From Providencia alcalifaciens DSM 30120 (GTDB lineage Bacteria; Pseudomonadota; Gammaproteobacteria; Enterobacterales; Enterobacteriaceae): a stretch of DNA of 64,000 nucleotides. The stretch lies in contig NZ_ABXW01000053.1 of assembly GCF_000173415.1 (NCBI RefSeq), positions 1 to 64,000 of the forward strand. The letters are read 5' to 3'. Shown here in pieces: positions 11,428-21,893 of this stretch (position 1 is its first letter; the number at the start of each line of letters is the position of its first letter). The notes beneath the pieces were generated by a model, which made no database searches, had not been told where the DNA came from, and worked only from the letters and a program-made list of their open reading frames with translations. Both the position numbers and the translations under genes were made by a program.

Positions 11428-12165
11428 ATGAACTCCTCAACTGAGAACCTCGTTCGCGTTAACACTGACTCGCCTATCATTGTCGCTCTGGATTATGAAA
11501 ATTCTGATGCAGCGCTCGCATTTGTTGATAGGATTGATCCGCGCGATTGTCGCTTAAAAGTGGGCAAAGAGATGTTCACATTTAATGGTCCTCAATTTGT
11601 AAAGTCACTCCATGACCGTGGTTTTGATGTTTTTCTGGATCTTAAATTCCACGATATTCCCAATACCGTCGCTCGAGCGGTTTCAGCGGCAGCAGAAATG
11701 GGTGTCTGGATGGTTAACGTCCATGCCAGCGGTGGCGCTCGTATGATGGAAGCCGCTCGTCAAGCCCTTGAGAGCTATGGCAAAGACGCACCTTTACTTA
11801 CAGCCGTAACAGTATTAACCAGTATGGATGCTTCTGATCTTGCTGGCGTTGGAATTAACTTAACCCCCGCAGAACATGCAGAACGTTTAGCACTCCTGAC
11901 CAAGCAGTGTGGTCTTGATGGTGTAGTCTGTTCGGCACATGAAGCCAAAGCACTGAAAGCAGTGTGCGGTCAAGAATTCAAGCTGGTGACTCCAGGTATT
12001 CGCCCTGTTGGGAGTGATGTGGGAGATCAGCGCCGTATTATGACGCCTCAACAGGCGCTCGAGGCGGGTGTGGACTACATGGTAATAGGACGCCCAATCA
12101 CTCGGAGTGACGATCCTGCACTGACTTTAAAACAGATCAACCAATCAATCAGGGATATCGCATGA
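11428..12165 (+). CDS. pyrF: Orotidine 5'-phosphate decarboxylase
   Basis: PyrF decarboxylates OMP to UMP, the last step of de novo pyrimidine synthesis. The 245-residue TIM barrel carries the family signature [14 protein letters not shown] with the catalytic Lys and Asp, and the phosphate-binding TPGIRP and VIGRPI loops near the C-terminus. ATG 11428 follows AAAGGCTATGAA. The stop overlaps the start of yciH by 4 bases (ATGA), so the two are translationally coupled as in E. coli. Confidence 0.96.
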   Translation: MNSSTENLVRVNTDSPIIVALDYENSDAALAFVDRIDPRDCRLKVGKEMFTFNGPQFVKSLHDRGFDVFLDLKFHDIPNTVARAVSAAAEMGVWMVNVHASGGARMMEAARQALESYGKDAPLLTAVTVLTSMDASDLAGVGINLTPAEHAERLALLTKQCGLDGVVCSAHEAKALKAVCGQEFKLVTPGIRPVGSDVGDQRRIMTPQQALEAGVDYMVIGRPITRSDDPALTLKQINQSIRDIA

Positions 12166-12488
12166 GTGACGCTAACAGCCGTTTAGTGTATAGCACAGAC
12201 GTTGGGCGCATTGAGGAAGAAAAGCCGAAAGCGGTGCGACCAAAAGGTGATGGCATCGTGCGTATTCGCCGTGAAACCTCGGGCCGTAAAGGTAAAGGGG
12301 TCTGTGTTGTCACAGGGCTAGATCTTGATGATGCGGAACTGGCAAAACTCGCAGCAGAATTAAAGAAAAAATGTGGTTGCGGTGGCGCGGTCAAAGACGG
12401 TGACATTGAAATTCAAGGTGATAAACGCGACTTACTAAAACAGTTACTTGAAGCAAAAGGCTACCAAGTCAAATTGGCGGGTGGTTGA
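12162..12488 (+). CDS. yciH: YciH, SUI1/eIF1-like translation factor family
   Basis: This 108-residue protein belongs to the SUI1 family, homologous to eukaryotic eIF1. In bacteria it has been proposed to affect initiation fidelity under stress, but its role is not settled. The SUI1 domain covers about residues 30-108, with [29 protein letters not shown] being the core helix and loop. The gene is coupled to pyrF by a 4-base overlap and followed by a terminator. Confidence 0.93.
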   Translation: MSDANSRLVYSTDVGRIEEEKPKAVRPKGDGIVRIRRETSGRKGKGVCVVTGLDLDDAELAKLAAELKKKCGCGGAVKDGDIEIQGDKRDLLKQLLEAKGYQVKLAGG

Positions 12489-12496
12489 ACCAAAAT

Positions 12497-12522
12497 AAAA
12501 TGGGGGAAATTTCCCCCATTTA
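12497..12522. terminator. Bidirectional terminator between yciH and osmB
   Basis: A palindrome AAATGGGGGAAA/TTTCCCCCATTT forms a strong GC stem with A/T flanks on both sides, suiting the two convergent genes. Confidence 0.8.
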
Positions 12523-12543
12523 TCATCATACTGTGTGTCAGAA

Positions 12544-12750
12544 TTACTTCTTAACTTGATGTCCAATAATCCCACCGATAGCTGCGCCACCTACAGTACC
12601 TAGTGCGCTTCCATCCGTTAATATTGCGCCTCCAACAGCACCGACAGTCGCTCCAATCGCTGTGTTTTTATTCTGTTTTGACATATTTGAACAAGCACTG
12701 AGACCCAGTGCCACTGTTGCGATAATGACAAAAGAGAGGATGCGTTTCAT
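12544..12750 (-). CDS. osmB: Osmotically inducible lipoprotein OsmB
   Basis: OsmB is a small outer-membrane lipoprotein induced by osmotic and envelope stress in E. coli. The 68 residues start with a lipoprotein signal ending in the lipobox LSAC (Cys about residue 20), followed by a glycine-zipper segment (GAVGGAILTDGSALGTVGGAAIGGIIG). The gene is alone on the minus strand between yciH and rnb, the same place as in E. coli. Promoter control by sigma S or Rcs is known for the family but was not verified here. Confidence 0.9.
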   Translation of the reverse strand: MKRILSFVIIATVALGLSACSNMSKQNKNTAIGATVGAVGGAILTDGSALGTVGGAAIGGIIGHQVKK

Positions 12751-12924
12751 GATGTTTACTCCAATCTATTTTTTATAATGATAATTACGTATCAGCATAT
12801 AGCCAAATTAAAATATCACGAAAAACGAATAGACGGATCGGAATAATCAGAAATAAATGTTAAGAATCGCCAGATATTTAACATTAAATGCTAACTCATT
12901 CATTTTGAATGTAATTTGAACAAA

Positions 12925-12956
12925 TAAAAAAGACCATTACCGCAAGATAATGGTCT
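12925..12956 (-). terminator. Rho-independent terminator of rnb
   Basis: Arms AGACCATTA (12931-12939) and TAATGGTCT (12948-12956) are perfect. On the minus strand they are followed by a U-run (AAAAAA at 12925-12930 on the plus strand). Confidence 0.85.
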
Positions 12957-12978
12957 CAATGGAAAATGAAAGGATATC

Positions 12979-14922
12979 TTACGCCGCTGGGCGAGCGACG
13001 ATATTGCGAGTTTCCATGCGTACTTCTGCGATATTCACATCAATAATATCGTTTAATTGATAGGCTTTTTCGCCTTTGATCAATACACTGCCTGTTTCTT
13101 GGCTGCATTGAATCTCATCACGAACACTGTGTAAGAATGGCGCAGGGATAAAGGCAACAGCGCCGTTATCGACTAAACGTACGCGCACACCACCACGGGT
13201 AATATCAATAATTTCAGCGGGGAATCTGGTCTCAGTTCCTTCAAATGGTTTTAGGTAACGAGAGTATAACCAGTCGCCAACATCACGTTCAGCCATGCGG
13301 TTAGCACGGCGGCGTTCTGCTAATTTTATTGACAGTTCTTCACTTGGTTTTGCTGGCGTTGGCGCGCCTGCGATAATCGATTTCAACAAACGGTGGTTGA
13401 CGATATCGGTGTATTTACGAATCGGCGATGTCCATGTTGCATATGCTTCAAAGCCCAGACCAAAGTGTGGACCTGGGTCCGCTTTCACTTCAGCAAAGGT
13501 TTGGAAGCGGCGAATGCGGCTGTCTAAGAATTGGGTTGGCTGCGAATCTAATAGGCGACGCAATTCACGGAAGCCTTCAAGCGTTAATAACGCTTCACCA
13601 TTGGCTTCGATGCCATTATCTTTCAGCGTTTGAACGACTTGTTCGATCTGCAACGGTTCAAAGCCCATATGGACGTTAAATACACCAAAACCTAATTTGT
13701 TTTTCAGGACGTTAGCGGCACATAAGTTAGCGGTGATCATCGCTTCTTCAACAATGCGGTTTGCAGTACGACGGCTTTCTGAAACGATCTCGACCACGTT
13801 ACCATTTTCATCTAAAACAAAACGGTAATCCGGTCTGTCTTTGAACACTAATGCATTATCATGACGCCATTGCAGGCGTTTATCCGCCATTTCTTTTAAT
13901 AGTCTGATTTGTTGTGTATCGGCATCAGATTGTGGCTTCCATGATCCCGTTTCTTCTAACCAATCAGATACTTCATCGTAGACAAGCTTAGTTTTTGATT
14001 CGACCCATGCACTGAAGAATTCGATATTGCTATCAATAGCACCATCTTGCAGGATTTGCGTAACGCAAACCAAAGCAGGGCGACGGGCATTTGGTCGCAG
14101 AGAGCACAAGTCATCAGAAAGTTGGCGAGGCAACATTGGAATATTGAAGCCAGGCAGGTAATTGGTGAATGAGCGAGCTAAAGCGAGTTTGTCTAATTCA
14201 CTTCCTTCCTTGATATAGCTGGTTGGATCTGCGATAGCGATATACAGCTTCAGGTTACCTTCAGCCGTTTTTTCGATATACAGTGCATCATCCATATCTT
14301 CGGTGCTTGCGCTATCGATAGTGACAAAGTGTAGATGAGTTAAATCAACACGTTCTAAACCTTCGTCATCACGCTCACTGTCCACCATTGCCGGTTCTGC
14401 ACGGTCTAATTGGTGACGGCGTAACGTTACCCACCACGGTGCGAAATGGTCGTCACCGTAGGTAATATATTCTGTAATTTCAGCATAGAAGCCTTTGTCA
14501 CCCTTTAGTGGATGACGGCGCATTTCGGCAACGACCCAGTCACCTTGCTTGAATTCATGGGTAATACCGTTGATTGGTCGGCATGAAATGGCATCTTTTA
14601 ACAGCGGATGGTCAGGGATGACAAACAGGCGATTATCGTTATCTTTTTTCTGAATTTTACCGACAAAACGGTTGAGAAATGGTTCGATTAATTCTTCAGG
14701 TTCAGCGAACTCGCGGTCTTTATCCGTATGAACGGCGGCAGAAATTCTATCTCCGTGCATCACTTTTTTCATTTGCGGAGGCGGAATAAAATAGCTTTTT
14801 TGTCCATCGACTTCTAAAAAGCCAAATCCTTTTTCTGTGCTTTTAACCAGACCTTCGACGCGAGGTGTTTTGGCATGCAACGTCTGTTTGAGTTGCGCTA
14901 GTAATGGGTTGTCTTGAAACAT
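12979..14922 (-). CDS. rnb: Exoribonuclease II
   Basis: RNase II degrades single-stranded RNA processively from the 3' end. The 647-residue protein (E. coli 644) has the usual order: two N-terminal cold-shock/OB domains (to about residue 185), the RNB catalytic domain with the acidic motif [16 protein letters not shown], and a C-terminal S1 domain. The HMGFEP and [12 protein letters not shown] motifs of the RNB active site are intact. It is monocistronic on the minus strand with its own terminator. Confidence 0.96.
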   Translation of the reverse strand: MFQDNPLLAQLKQTLHAKTPRVEGLVKSTEKGFGFLEVDGQKSYFIPPPQMKKVMHGDRISAAVHTDKDREFAEPEELIEPFLNRFVGKIQKKDNDNRLFVIPDHPLLKDAISCRPINGITHEFKQGDWVVAEMRRHPLKGDKGFYAEITEYITYGDDHFAPWWVTLRRHQLDRAEPAMVDSERDDEGLERVDLTHLHFVTIDSASTEDMDDALYIEKTAEGNLKLYIAIADPTSYIKEGSELDKLALARSFTNYLPGFNIPMLPRQLSDDLCSLRPNARRPALVCVTQILQDGAIDSNIEFFSAWVESKTKLVYDEVSDWLEETGSWKPQSDADTQQIRLLKEMADKRLQWRHDNALVFKDRPDYRFVLDENGNVVEIVSESRRTANRIVEEAMITANLCAANVLKNKLGFGVFNVHMGFEPLQIEQVVQTLKDNGIEANGEALLTLEGFRELRRLLDSQPTQFLDSRIRRFQTFAEVKADPGPHFGLGFEAYATWTSPIRKYTDIVNHRLLKSIIAGAPTPAKPSEELSIKLAERRRANRMAERDVGDWLYSRYLKPFEGTETRFPAEIIDITRGGVRVRLVDNGAVAFIPAPFLHSVRDEIQCSQETGSVLIKGEKAYQLNDIIDVNIAEVRMETRNIVARPAA

Positions 14923-15043
14923 ACTTACCGTTTATTTGATGTTGAGTTTGGCTCTATTGTTGCGTAAGACAAAGTCTTAGAGCAAGAAAAAAATGCGAAT
15001 GACTTTATAACGATGTGGAAATTCGCATCTTAGGCTAACTTGA

Positions 15044-15685
15044 TTAATTTTCAGGGTAAACTTTATCTTTAAACTCGCAAAGATCCTCAATAATACACGA
15101 TCCACAGCGAGGTTTGCGTGCGATGCATGTGTAACGACCGTGCAAAATAAACCAGTGATGACAATCAACTTTAAATTCAGCAGGGACCACTTTGAGTAAC
15201 TTTTCTTCGACCTCAACAACATCTTTGCCTGGGGCGAATTTGGTTCGGTTACACACGCGGAAAATATGGGTATCGACGGCAATCGTTGGCCAGCCAAATG
15301 CCGTATTGAGTACCACATTGGCGGTTTTACGTCCTACACCGGGTAAGGCTTCTAACGCTTCACGGTTCTCGGGAACTTGGCTCTGATGTTTTTCGATCAG
15401 AATTTGGCAAGTTTTATAGACGCTTTCCGCTTTAGTGTTAAACAATCCGATGGTTTTTATATACTCTTTGATGCCATCGACCCCAAGAGCAACCATTTGT
15501 TCTGGTGTATTGGCAACGGGATATAATTTTGCGGTCGCCTTATTCACACTGACATCGGTGGCTTGTGCAGAAAGCAACACCGAAATTAGCAACTCAAAAG
15601 GGGAGCTAAATTCTAGCTCCGTTGTGGGATGTGGATTGTTATCGCGCAGGCGAGTGAGAATTTCGATTCGTTTAGTTTTATTCAT
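15044..15685 (-). CDS. nth: Endonuclease III (DNA glycosylase/AP lyase)
   Basis: Nth removes oxidised pyrimidines and cleaves the abasic strand. In the 213-residue product the helix-hairpin-helix LPGVGRKTANVVL holds the catalytic Lys, VDTHIFRV holds the catalytic Asp, and the C-terminal 4Fe-4S motif CIARKPRCGSCIIEDLC is C-x6-C-x2-C-x5-C. It follows rsxE by 19 bases on the same strand, so it is likely the last gene of the rsxABCDGE-nth operon, as in E. coli. Confidence 0.96.
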   Translation of the reverse strand: MNKTKRIEILTRLRDNNPHPTTELEFSSPFELLISVLLSAQATDVSVNKATAKLYPVANTPEQMVALGVDGIKEYIKTIGLFNTKAESVYKTCQILIEKHQSQVPENREALEALPGVGRKTANVVLNTAFGWPTIAVDTHIFRVCNRTKFAPGKDVVEVEEKLLKVVPAEFKVDCHHWFILHGRYTCIARKPRCGSCIIEDLCEFKDKVYPEN

Positions 15686-15704
15686 TGCTCACAAAGCTTC
15701 AAAA

Positions 15705-16421
15705 TTAGGAGATATTTGTGCCACAACCTTGTTCTTTTTGGTATTCACGTAGAGGTTGTTGACCTGATTTTAGCGCCGCGCGCTTTTTCATTTTTTCATC
15801 AATAAGGTATTTACCCGCCAACATTAATGCTAAGCCAATAAATGCACCCGGTGGCAGCATAGCGAGTAAAAAAGGTGAGTCAAGGTGTAAGACTTCAATA
15901 CGTAGTGACTTAGCCCATGAACCTAATAGCAGGTCAGCACCATTGAATAAGGTTCCGTTACCTAAAATTTCGCGCATTGCGCCAAGTACAAACAATGCCG
16001 CTGTTGCACCTAACCCCATGGCGAGTCCATCCATAGCAGATAACGGTACTGGATTACGTGAAGCATACGCTTCGGCGCGCCCAATCACGATGCAGTTTGT
16101 CACGATCAGTGGGATAAAGATCCCCAGAGACTCATATAAACCAAACGCATAGGCGTTGATCAGCATTTGTACTGCACTTACTACTGAGGCGATAATCATT
16201 ACGTAGATAGGTATGCGAATCTCAGCAGGAACCCAACGGCGAAAAGCAGAGACTGCCACGTTGGTACAAACCAGAACGAGGGTTGTTGCAAGCCCAAGCC
16301 CCAGTGCGTTAGTTGCTGTCGATGATACAGCCAGTAATGGGCATAAACCCAGTAGTTGTACTAAAGCAGAGTTATTTTTCCATAACCCTTGTGCAAATAA
16401 CTCTTTGGTTTCGCTACTCAT
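15705..16421 (-). CDS. rsxE: Electron transport complex subunit RsxE (RnfE)
   Basis: RsxE is a membrane subunit of the Rsx/Rnf complex, which moves electrons between NADH and ferredoxin-type acceptors and in E. coli keeps SoxR reduced. The 238-residue protein has about six hydrophobic helices. The motif [14 protein letters not shown] near residue 20 holds the conserved cysteine, and [11 protein letters not shown] is a second family signature. RsxA carries a matching FLGLCPFMG motif, the two being paralogous halves. Its start overlaps the rsxG stop by one base, showing tight coupling. Confidence 0.95.
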   Translation of the reverse strand: MSSETKELFAQGLWKNNSALVQLLGLCPLLAVSSTATNALGLGLATTLVLVCTNVAVSAFRRWVPAEIRIPIYVMIIASVVSAVQMLINAYAFGLYESLGIFIPLIVTNCIVIGRAEAYASRNPVPLSAMDGLAMGLGATAALFVLGAMREILGNGTLFNGADLLLGSWAKSLRIEVLHLDSPFLLAMLPPGAFIGLALMLAGKYLIDEKMKKRAALKSGQQPLREYQKEQGCGTNIS

Positions 16422-17050
16422 TATTCATCCCCACAAATTGGGTAATTTGCTAATTCTTCAGGTACCGTTTGAATAAATGCGGCGGTACGTTTTGTGGCAT
16501 TGACAACTGCACGAGGGGTAATCGTTGCCCCTGTAAATTGGTCAAAATCGCCACCGTCTTTTTTCACTGCCCAATGAGGATCTTGGGCAGATTCCAATTT
16601 CTTGCCTGTAAAATGGGTGATCCAATCGGATATTCGGGTTTCAATTTTATCCCCAAGCCCTGGCGTTTCATGATGCTCTGTAACGCGTACGCCCAATACT
16701 TTGCCATTAAAATCAGCACCAACCAATAAATGGATGGCACCAGAATAACCATCTGGTGCGGTACTTTCTAATGCCGCAGCAACAGGTTGACCATCCTTAC
16801 GGGCAATATACAGATGTCGAGGGAGTTTATTTCCCAGTATAGCTTCATTGGTGACCAGATAGCACTCTTTGGCGAGATCATTGTCATATAAGGATTCAGG
16901 CACCACTTGGTCGAGCAATTTTTTCTGAACAAGGGCAGCTTGCTCGGCAATGATGTCTTTGGTTAGCGTATAAACCGCAGCACTGAGCGCAGTGGTTCCC
17001 GCAGCAAACAGAGCCAAGATTGTGCCATGATGGCGCATCGTATTTAACAT
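16421..17050 (-). CDS. rsxG: Electron transport complex subunit RsxG (RnfG)
   Basis: RsxG is the periplasmic FMN-binding subunit, anchored by one N-terminal helix (about residues 10-30). The 209-residue protein contains the flavinylation motif [16 protein letters not shown], where the Thr of TGAT receives FMN through ApbE. The motif is intact. It sits between rsxD (9-base gap) and rsxE (one-base overlap). Family and context leave little doubt about identity. Confidence 0.95.
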   Translation of the reverse strand: MLNTMRHHGTILALFAAGTTALSAAVYTLTKDIIAEQAALVQKKLLDQVVPESLYDNDLAKECYLVTNEAILGNKLPRHLYIARKDGQPVAAALESTAPDGYSGAIHLLVGADFNGKVLGVRVTEHHETPGLGDKIETRISDWITHFTGKKLESAQDPHWAVKKDGGDFDQFTGATITPRAVVNATKRTAAFIQTVPEELANYPICGDE

Positions 17051-17059
17051 GGAGGCTCC

Positions 17060-18139
17060 TTACTTATGTCCATACGCACGTGGCTGCGTATAGTGGTCAA
17101 TTAATGGCACGGTAATATTCGCAAGCAAGACAGCAAATGCGACGGCGTCAGGGTATCCACCATAAACACGGATCACCCACACTAAGAACCCGATTAATAC
17201 CCCAAAAATTATGCGTCCTTTTGGTGTTGTTGACGCTGTGACTGGGTCGGTGGCAATAAAGAACGCGCCAAGCATCGTCGCACCTGATAATAATTGGATT
17301 AATGGTGGTGAATAACGGCTATCGTCGATTAGCCAGCTAACCACAGCGAGCAGGGCAAGTGTTCCAATAAATGCCACGGGAATATGCCAGCTGATGATCC
17401 GGCGGCTGAGCATAATTAATCCGCCAGCCAGATAGGCAAGGTTCACCCACTGCCAACCGATACCGGCTAAAGAGCCTTGCAAAATTGGTTGCTGTAGTAC
17501 ATCGGAAATGGAGTGGGTGAGTAAGCCCGTTTTAAAGCTATCAAGCGGTGTTGCTTGGCTCATCCCATCAATACCGGTACGTAATTGATCCAGCGTTATT
17601 CCTGTCGAGGTATGCCCGCTAAAGATCACCATCAAACTATCAAAACCTGAAATATGCAGTTGTTGCAATTCCTGAGGTGGCAACCAGTTGGTCATTTGCA
17701 CTGGGAATGAAATCAGTAATACCACATAACCGACCATAGCAGGGTTAAATGGGTTTTGCCCTAAACCACCATAGCACTGCTTAGCAATAATGATGGCAAA
17801 GATAGTACCAAGAACAATCAGCCACCAAGGGGATAGTGGCGGTAAGCTCACACCGAGCAATAACGCGGTCACAATGGCCGAGTTATCTTTTAGTACAGGT
17901 AAAACAGGCTGTTTCCGCAAATGGATTGAAACGGCTTCTGTTAAGGCTGCCGTCACCATTGCAATAGCAATCTGATATAAGGTGCCGATACCAAAAAAAT
18001 AGGTTTGCACGGCAATGCCCGGAATGGCCGCCAACAGAACCCAAAACATGACCTGACTCGTGCTTTGGTTATCATGAGTAAATGGGGCGCTAGCAATTTT
18101 TAAACGGCGTGTTTTGCTATCAAGCGGTCTAAATTTCAT
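17060..18139 (-). CDS. rsxD: Electron transport complex subunit RsxD (RnfD)
   Basis: RsxD is a multi-spanning inner-membrane subunit homologous to NqrB. The 359-residue protein has about eight to ten hydrophobic segments, the FNPAMVGY motif near residue 131, and [12 protein letters not shown], in which Thr 197 corresponds by position to the covalently flavinylated Thr of RnfD proteins (inferred from the family). [19 protein letters not shown] near the C-terminus is another family block. The gene lies 11 bases after rsxC in the operon. Confidence 0.95.
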   Translation of the reverse strand: MKFRPLDSKTRRLKIASAPFTHDNQSTSQVMFWVLLAAIPGIAVQTYFFGIGTLYQIAIAMVTAALTEAVSIHLRKQPVLPVLKDNSAIVTALLLGVSLPPLSPWWLIVLGTIFAIIIAKQCYGGLGQNPFNPAMVGYVVLLISFPVQMTNWLPPQELQQLHISGFDSLMVIFSGHTSTGITLDQLRTGIDGMSQATPLDSFKTGLLTHSISDVLQQPILQGSLAGIGWQWVNLAYLAGGLIMLSRRIISWHIPVAFIGTLALLAVVSWLIDDSRYSPPLIQLLSGATMLGAFFIATDPVTASTTPKGRIIFGVLIGFLVWVIRVYGGYPDAVAFAVLLANITVPLIDHYTQPRAYGHK

Positions 18140-18150
18140 GTGGTTATCAC

Positions 18151-20061
18151 TTACTCTGTGGTTGTTTGTTCATTTGGTTGTTGAGAAACAGATGATTGCG
18201 CGGCTTTCTTAGCTTTAACTCTAGCAATTGCCGCGGCAACGGCGGCTTTGCGTGGGTCGACTTCCTCAGCGGTTTCAACCGGAGCGTCGATAACAGGCTC
18301 TGAAGTCTGTTGTGCGGCAGCTTTCTTCGCTTTCGCGCGAGCAATGGCAGCAGCCACGGCGGCTTTGCGTGGGTCATCTCCCTCCGCGCCATCTGCAATC
18401 ACGGGTTTGTCAGATTGGGTTTGCTCTGCGACTTTTTGCGCTTGTTTGGCGCGCGCTTGAGCTTTACGCGCTTCTCTTGCTGCAATAACAGCACTATTGT
18501 CAGGCAATTCACCTGAAATGATTTTTATTGGCTCAGCCGTTGACGCTTTCTTCGCTTTAACACGAGCAAGTGCCGCATTAACTGCGTCTTTATCTGCGGT
18601 ATCCACTTGAACAGCCGCTTTCTTATGGCGTTCTTCGCGGGCAAGTTTTTCACGTTCCATGCGCTGTTGTTTAGCTTCAAAGCGCTGTTTAGCTTCGATG
18701 GAACGGCGTTCTTCTTGGTCTATTTCGCGAATTTCTGCTTTTTCTTGGCGATAATATTGTACCAGCGGAATATTGCTTGGGCAGACATAAGCACAAGCAC
18801 CACATTCAATGCAGTCAAACAGATTATGTTTCTGCGCTTTTTCGTGTTCTTTACCTTTACTAAACCAATATAATTGCTGAGGTAATAAACTGGCAGGGCA
18901 AGCATCAACACAGAGACCACAACGAATGCAAGCTTCTTCGACAGGTTTTTTGCCCATCTCTTCTTGGGTAGGGACCAGTAAGCAGTTGCAAATTTTGACT
19001 ACAGGAACATTGAGATCGGGCAATGTGAAGCCCATTAATGGTCCCCCCATGATCACCATTTGCTCATTTTCAGGCTCAAAGCCAGATTGCTGAAGTAGAT
19101 GTTTAACTGGCGTACCTAAGCGAGTCCAGAAGTTTCCTGGCTGTTTAATCGCTTCTCCGGTGACCGTGACAACACGTTCAATGAGCGGCTGACCATCAAT
19201 GACTGCGCGCTTGATAGCGACGGCAGTACCCACGTTTTGCATCAATACGCCAATCTGGGAAGATCGTGCACCTGAAGGAACTTCTTTTCCCGTTAAAATT
19301 TTGGTCAACTGTTTTGCACCACCTGATGGGTACTTGGTGGGGATCACTCGGATAAAAATCTGTTTATCTATGGAGGTAAGGGCGCGTTTTAAGGCGCGGA
19401 TTGCCTCGGGCTTATTATCTTCAATGCCGATTAATACTTGGTCGGGGTTTAACAGGTGTTGCAGAACGCGGCAGCCTTCAATGACTTCTTGAGCATGTTC
19501 TTGCATTAAACGGTCATCAGCAGTGATATAAGGTTCACATTCTGCGGCATTGATAATCAACGTTTTAATGGCATCTTTCCCGCCTGCTAGCTTAGAGGCT
19601 GTTGGGAAGCCAGCACCACCTAAACCTGCAATACCTGCTTGCTCAATTTTGTTGAGCAAATCAGCCCGCGAAAGTTGTTGGAAGTCAGGTACGGGTTGTA
19701 AAGGAGCCCAAGTATCCAGACCATCTGCTTTAATTTTGACGCAGAGTTCTTTTAATCCTGAAGGATGAGCGGTCACCATAGGTTCAATCGCGGTGATAGT
19801 ACCGGATGTTGAAGCATGCACAGGCACGGTACGACCTGTACCTTTCGTTAATGGTTGACCTTTAAGAACGGTGTCGCCAATGTTGACGATGAGTTCACCT
19901 TCCGGACCTAAATGTTGTTGCAGAGGGATGATTAGCTCATCAGGAACGGAAGCCACACGCATTGGCGTTCTGCTGGATTGTAGTTTCATCTCAGGGGGAT
20001 GAATACCGCCATCAAAGTCCCAAATATTATCTTTTTTCAACCACTTAAATAAATTAAGCAT
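18151..20061 (-). CDS. rsxC: Electron transport complex subunit RsxC (RnfC)
   Basis: RsxC is the peripheral NADH- and FMN-binding subunit. The 636-residue protein has the GGIHPPEMK start, the flavin/NADH-binding region ([16 protein letters not shown]), and two 4Fe-4S motifs, [12 protein letters not shown] and [12 protein letters not shown]. After residue about 490 comes an Ala/Lys-rich tail with three repeats of the type [20 protein letters not shown], fewer than in many homologues. I chose ATG 20061 ([19 protein letters not shown]), which overlaps rsxB by 8 bases and matches the family start. An upstream in-frame start at 20094 would add 11 residues with no support. Confidence 0.95.
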   Translation of the reverse strand: MLNLFKWLKKDNIWDFDGGIHPPEMKLQSSRTPMRVASVPDELIIPLQQHLGPEGELIVNIGDTVLKGQPLTKGTGRTVPVHASTSGTITAIEPMVTAHPSGLKELCVKIKADGLDTWAPLQPVPDFQQLSRADLLNKIEQAGIAGLGGAGFPTASKLAGGKDAIKTLIINAAECEPYITADDRLMQEHAQEVIEGCRVLQHLLNPDQVLIGIEDNKPEAIRALKRALTSIDKQIFIRVIPTKYPSGGAKQLTKILTGKEVPSGARSSQIGVLMQNVGTAVAIKRAVIDGQPLIERVVTVTGEAIKQPGNFWTRLGTPVKHLLQQSGFEPENEQMVIMGGPLMGFTLPDLNVPVVKICNCLLVPTQEEMGKKPVEEACIRCGLCVDACPASLLPQQLYWFSKGKEHEKAQKHNLFDCIECGACAYVCPSNIPLVQYYRQEKAEIREIDQEERRSIEAKQRFEAKQQRMEREKLAREERHKKAAVQVDTADKDAVNAALARVKAKKASTAEPIKIISGELPDNSAVIAAREARKAQARAKQAQKVAEQTQSDKPVIADGAEGDDPRKAAVAAAIARAKAKKAAAQQTSEPVIDAPVETAEEVDPRKAAVAAAIARVKAKKAAQSSVSQQPNEQTTTE

Positions 20062-20656
20062 GGGAACCCTCTTTGGCTGACAATAAGGATTCATCGGTAA
20101 TATTTTTAACTGGGATGGTGTTTAAATCCCATTTCCAGTTGGCGGTAGTGGTTTTAACTGGCACCATTTCAATACAATCCGTAGGACATGGGGCAACACA
20201 CAGGTCGCAACCCGTACATAAATCTTCAATCACTGTATGCATGGCACGAGTAGCGCCCACAATGGCATCGACAGGACAAGCTTGGATACACTTTGTGCAC
20301 CCAATACAATTTTCTTCATCGATGATGGCAACTTTACGAACAGGGTTTTGCGCAGTTTCATCGCCATCAATGGGTTGAGGGTCAACGTTCATCAGCTCAG
20401 CAATTTTGAGCATGACTTGCTCGCCGCCGGGGGCGCATTTGTTTATCATTTCCCCGTTGTTGGCTACTGCTTCAGCGTAGGGACGGCAACCTGGATAACT
20501 GCATTGCCCGCATTGGCTCTGCGGTAAAATAGCATCCAGTTTTTCAACAATCGGATCTTCCTCAACTTTAAAACGTAATGAGGCATAGCCTAAGATCAGA
20601 CCAAAGATCAGCCCGAAAACGGCTAATATGCCAATCGCAATCCACAAAGACATCAT
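20054..20656 (-). CDS. rsxB: Electron transport complex subunit RsxB (RnfB)
   Basis: RsxB is the ferredoxin-like subunit. In 200 residues it has one N-terminal membrane helix, a 4Fe-4S domain of the [15 protein letters not shown] type, and two ferredoxin 4Fe-4S clusters, [12 protein letters not shown] and [12 protein letters not shown]. All cysteines are present. The start codon overlaps the rsxA stop by one base and the 3' end overlaps rsxC by 8 bases. Confidence 0.96.
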   Translation of the reverse strand: MMSLWIAIGILAVFGLIFGLILGYASLRFKVEEDPIVEKLDAILPQSQCGQCSYPGCRPYAEAVANNGEMINKCAPGGEQVMLKIAELMNVDPQPIDGDETAQNPVRKVAIIDEENCIGCTKCIQACPVDAIVGATRAMHTVIEDLCTGCDLCVAPCPTDCIEMVPVKTTTANWKWDLNTIPVKNITDESLLSAKEGSHA

Positions 20657-21237
20657 TAGAATTTCACCAAACCACTAAAGCCCATAAATGCGAGAGACAT
20701 CAACCCCGCAGTGATCAGACCAATTGACGAACCTTTAAAAGGTGCTGGGACATTTGCTACAGCTAAGCGCTCACGGATGGCGGCAAAGAGAACCATAACA
20801 AAAGAGAATCCGACGGCGGCACTAAAGCCATATACCGCAGATTGCAAGAAACCGTGGGATTGATTGATGTTTAATAAAGCAACCCCAAGCACCGCACAGT
20901 TAGTGGTGATCAGCGGTAAAAAGATCCCCAATAGGCGGTATAAGGTTGGGCTGGTTTTTCTCACAACCATTTCAGTAAACTGTACTACTACGGCTATCAC
21001 AAGGATAAAGCTCAGTGTACGTAGATAGACTAGGTCTAGAGGGATTAAGATCAACGTATCGATTAACCACGAGCTTATTGAGGCGAGGGTCATAACGAAC
21101 GTAGTCGCAAAACCCATACCAATGGCGGTTTCTAGTTTTTTTGATACGCCCATGAATGGGCATAATCCCAAGAATTTAACGAGGACAAAGTTATTGACTA
21201 ACACTGTCCCAATAAAAAGTAGAAGATAGTCGGTCAT
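20656..21237 (-). CDS. rsxA: Electron transport complex subunit RsxA (RnfA)
   Basis: RsxA is an integral membrane subunit with six helices, paralogous to RsxE. The 193-residue product begins [20 protein letters not shown] and carries [13 protein letters not shown] with the conserved Cys, and [13 protein letters not shown] with a second. An in-frame start at 21267 adds ten residues ([10 protein letters not shown]). I prefer 21237 because it gives the conserved family start. It is the first gene of rsxABCDGE-nth. Confidence 0.95.
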   Translation of the reverse strand: MTDYLLLFIGTVLVNNFVLVKFLGLCPFMGVSKKLETAIGMGFATTFVMTLASISSWLIDTLILIPLDLVYLRTLSFILVIAVVVQFTEMVVRKTSPTLYRLLGIFLPLITTNCAVLGVALLNINQSHGFLQSAVYGFSAAVGFSFVMVLFAAIRERLAVANVPAPFKGSSIGLITAGLMSLAFMGFSGLVKF

Positions 21238-21324
21238 TTCATAGCCTGAAGAGAGAAAAAAGCCCAAAAACTGACCACAGTCAGTTTAACGGAGGCTATG
21301 ATATCAAAGCTATTTTTGTGATGC

Positions 21325-21765
21325 TTATCGATCTTGTGTGAAAGTCATTTTCACTCGTTTAGACATTTTCAAATAAGGGACAAAAAATCCAGCACCTAAT
21401 AGTGGCCATGCGAGGATTTGTAGGGCAGTTTGGTCATCAATAGGGGAAAATGCGAATGTTTTTAATCCGATTAACATTAATGCTAATAGCCATAGGGTAA
21501 AACGACGGGGAAAATGACGAGAGCGCTTAAACATCAGTTGTGTAACATGTACACTAAAAAGTGACATAGCTAGGCTGATTGCGAAAGACAAATACCACTG
21601 TGGGGTAATGAAACTACTCCAATTATCCACCGTGGTGACAATCTCATAAAATTTAATGCAGTACATCACAGTCATGCTACAAGCCGCAAACAATGTCAGC
21701 AGTAAATAGCTAGCAGGGGCTAATAACCAGCCGGTAATACGGTCAGTGTTATAAACAGAAGTCAT
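21325..21765 (-). CDS. ydgK: YdgK-like inner-membrane protein (DUF2569-type)
   Basis: The 146-residue protein has four hydrophobic segments (about 14-33, 57-76, 91-106 and 114-130) and the start TGWLLAPASYLLLTL typical of DUF2569 membrane proteins. It lies directly upstream of rsxA on the same strand with an 87-base gap, exactly the position of ydgK in E. coli. Its biochemical role is unknown. The assignment rests on context plus topology rather than on strong motifs. Confidence 0.75.
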   Translation of the reverse strand: MTSVYNTDRITGWLLAPASYLLLTLFAACSMTVMYCIKFYEIVTTVDNWSSFITPQWYLSFAISLAMSLFSVHVTQLMFKRSRHFPRRFTLWLLALMLIGLKTFAFSPIDDQTALQILAWPLLGAGFFVPYLKMSKRVKMTFTQDR

Positions 21766-21893
21766 AAGTAGGGATCCGTTATTGCTAAATAATCCTGATA
21801 ATTAATAATCCTATCATAGATTTATTTGCTAATTGATTCATTCTGATGGTACTTTTTTAAAATAGCAAAATATGCCACTTATGTGAGGTCAAT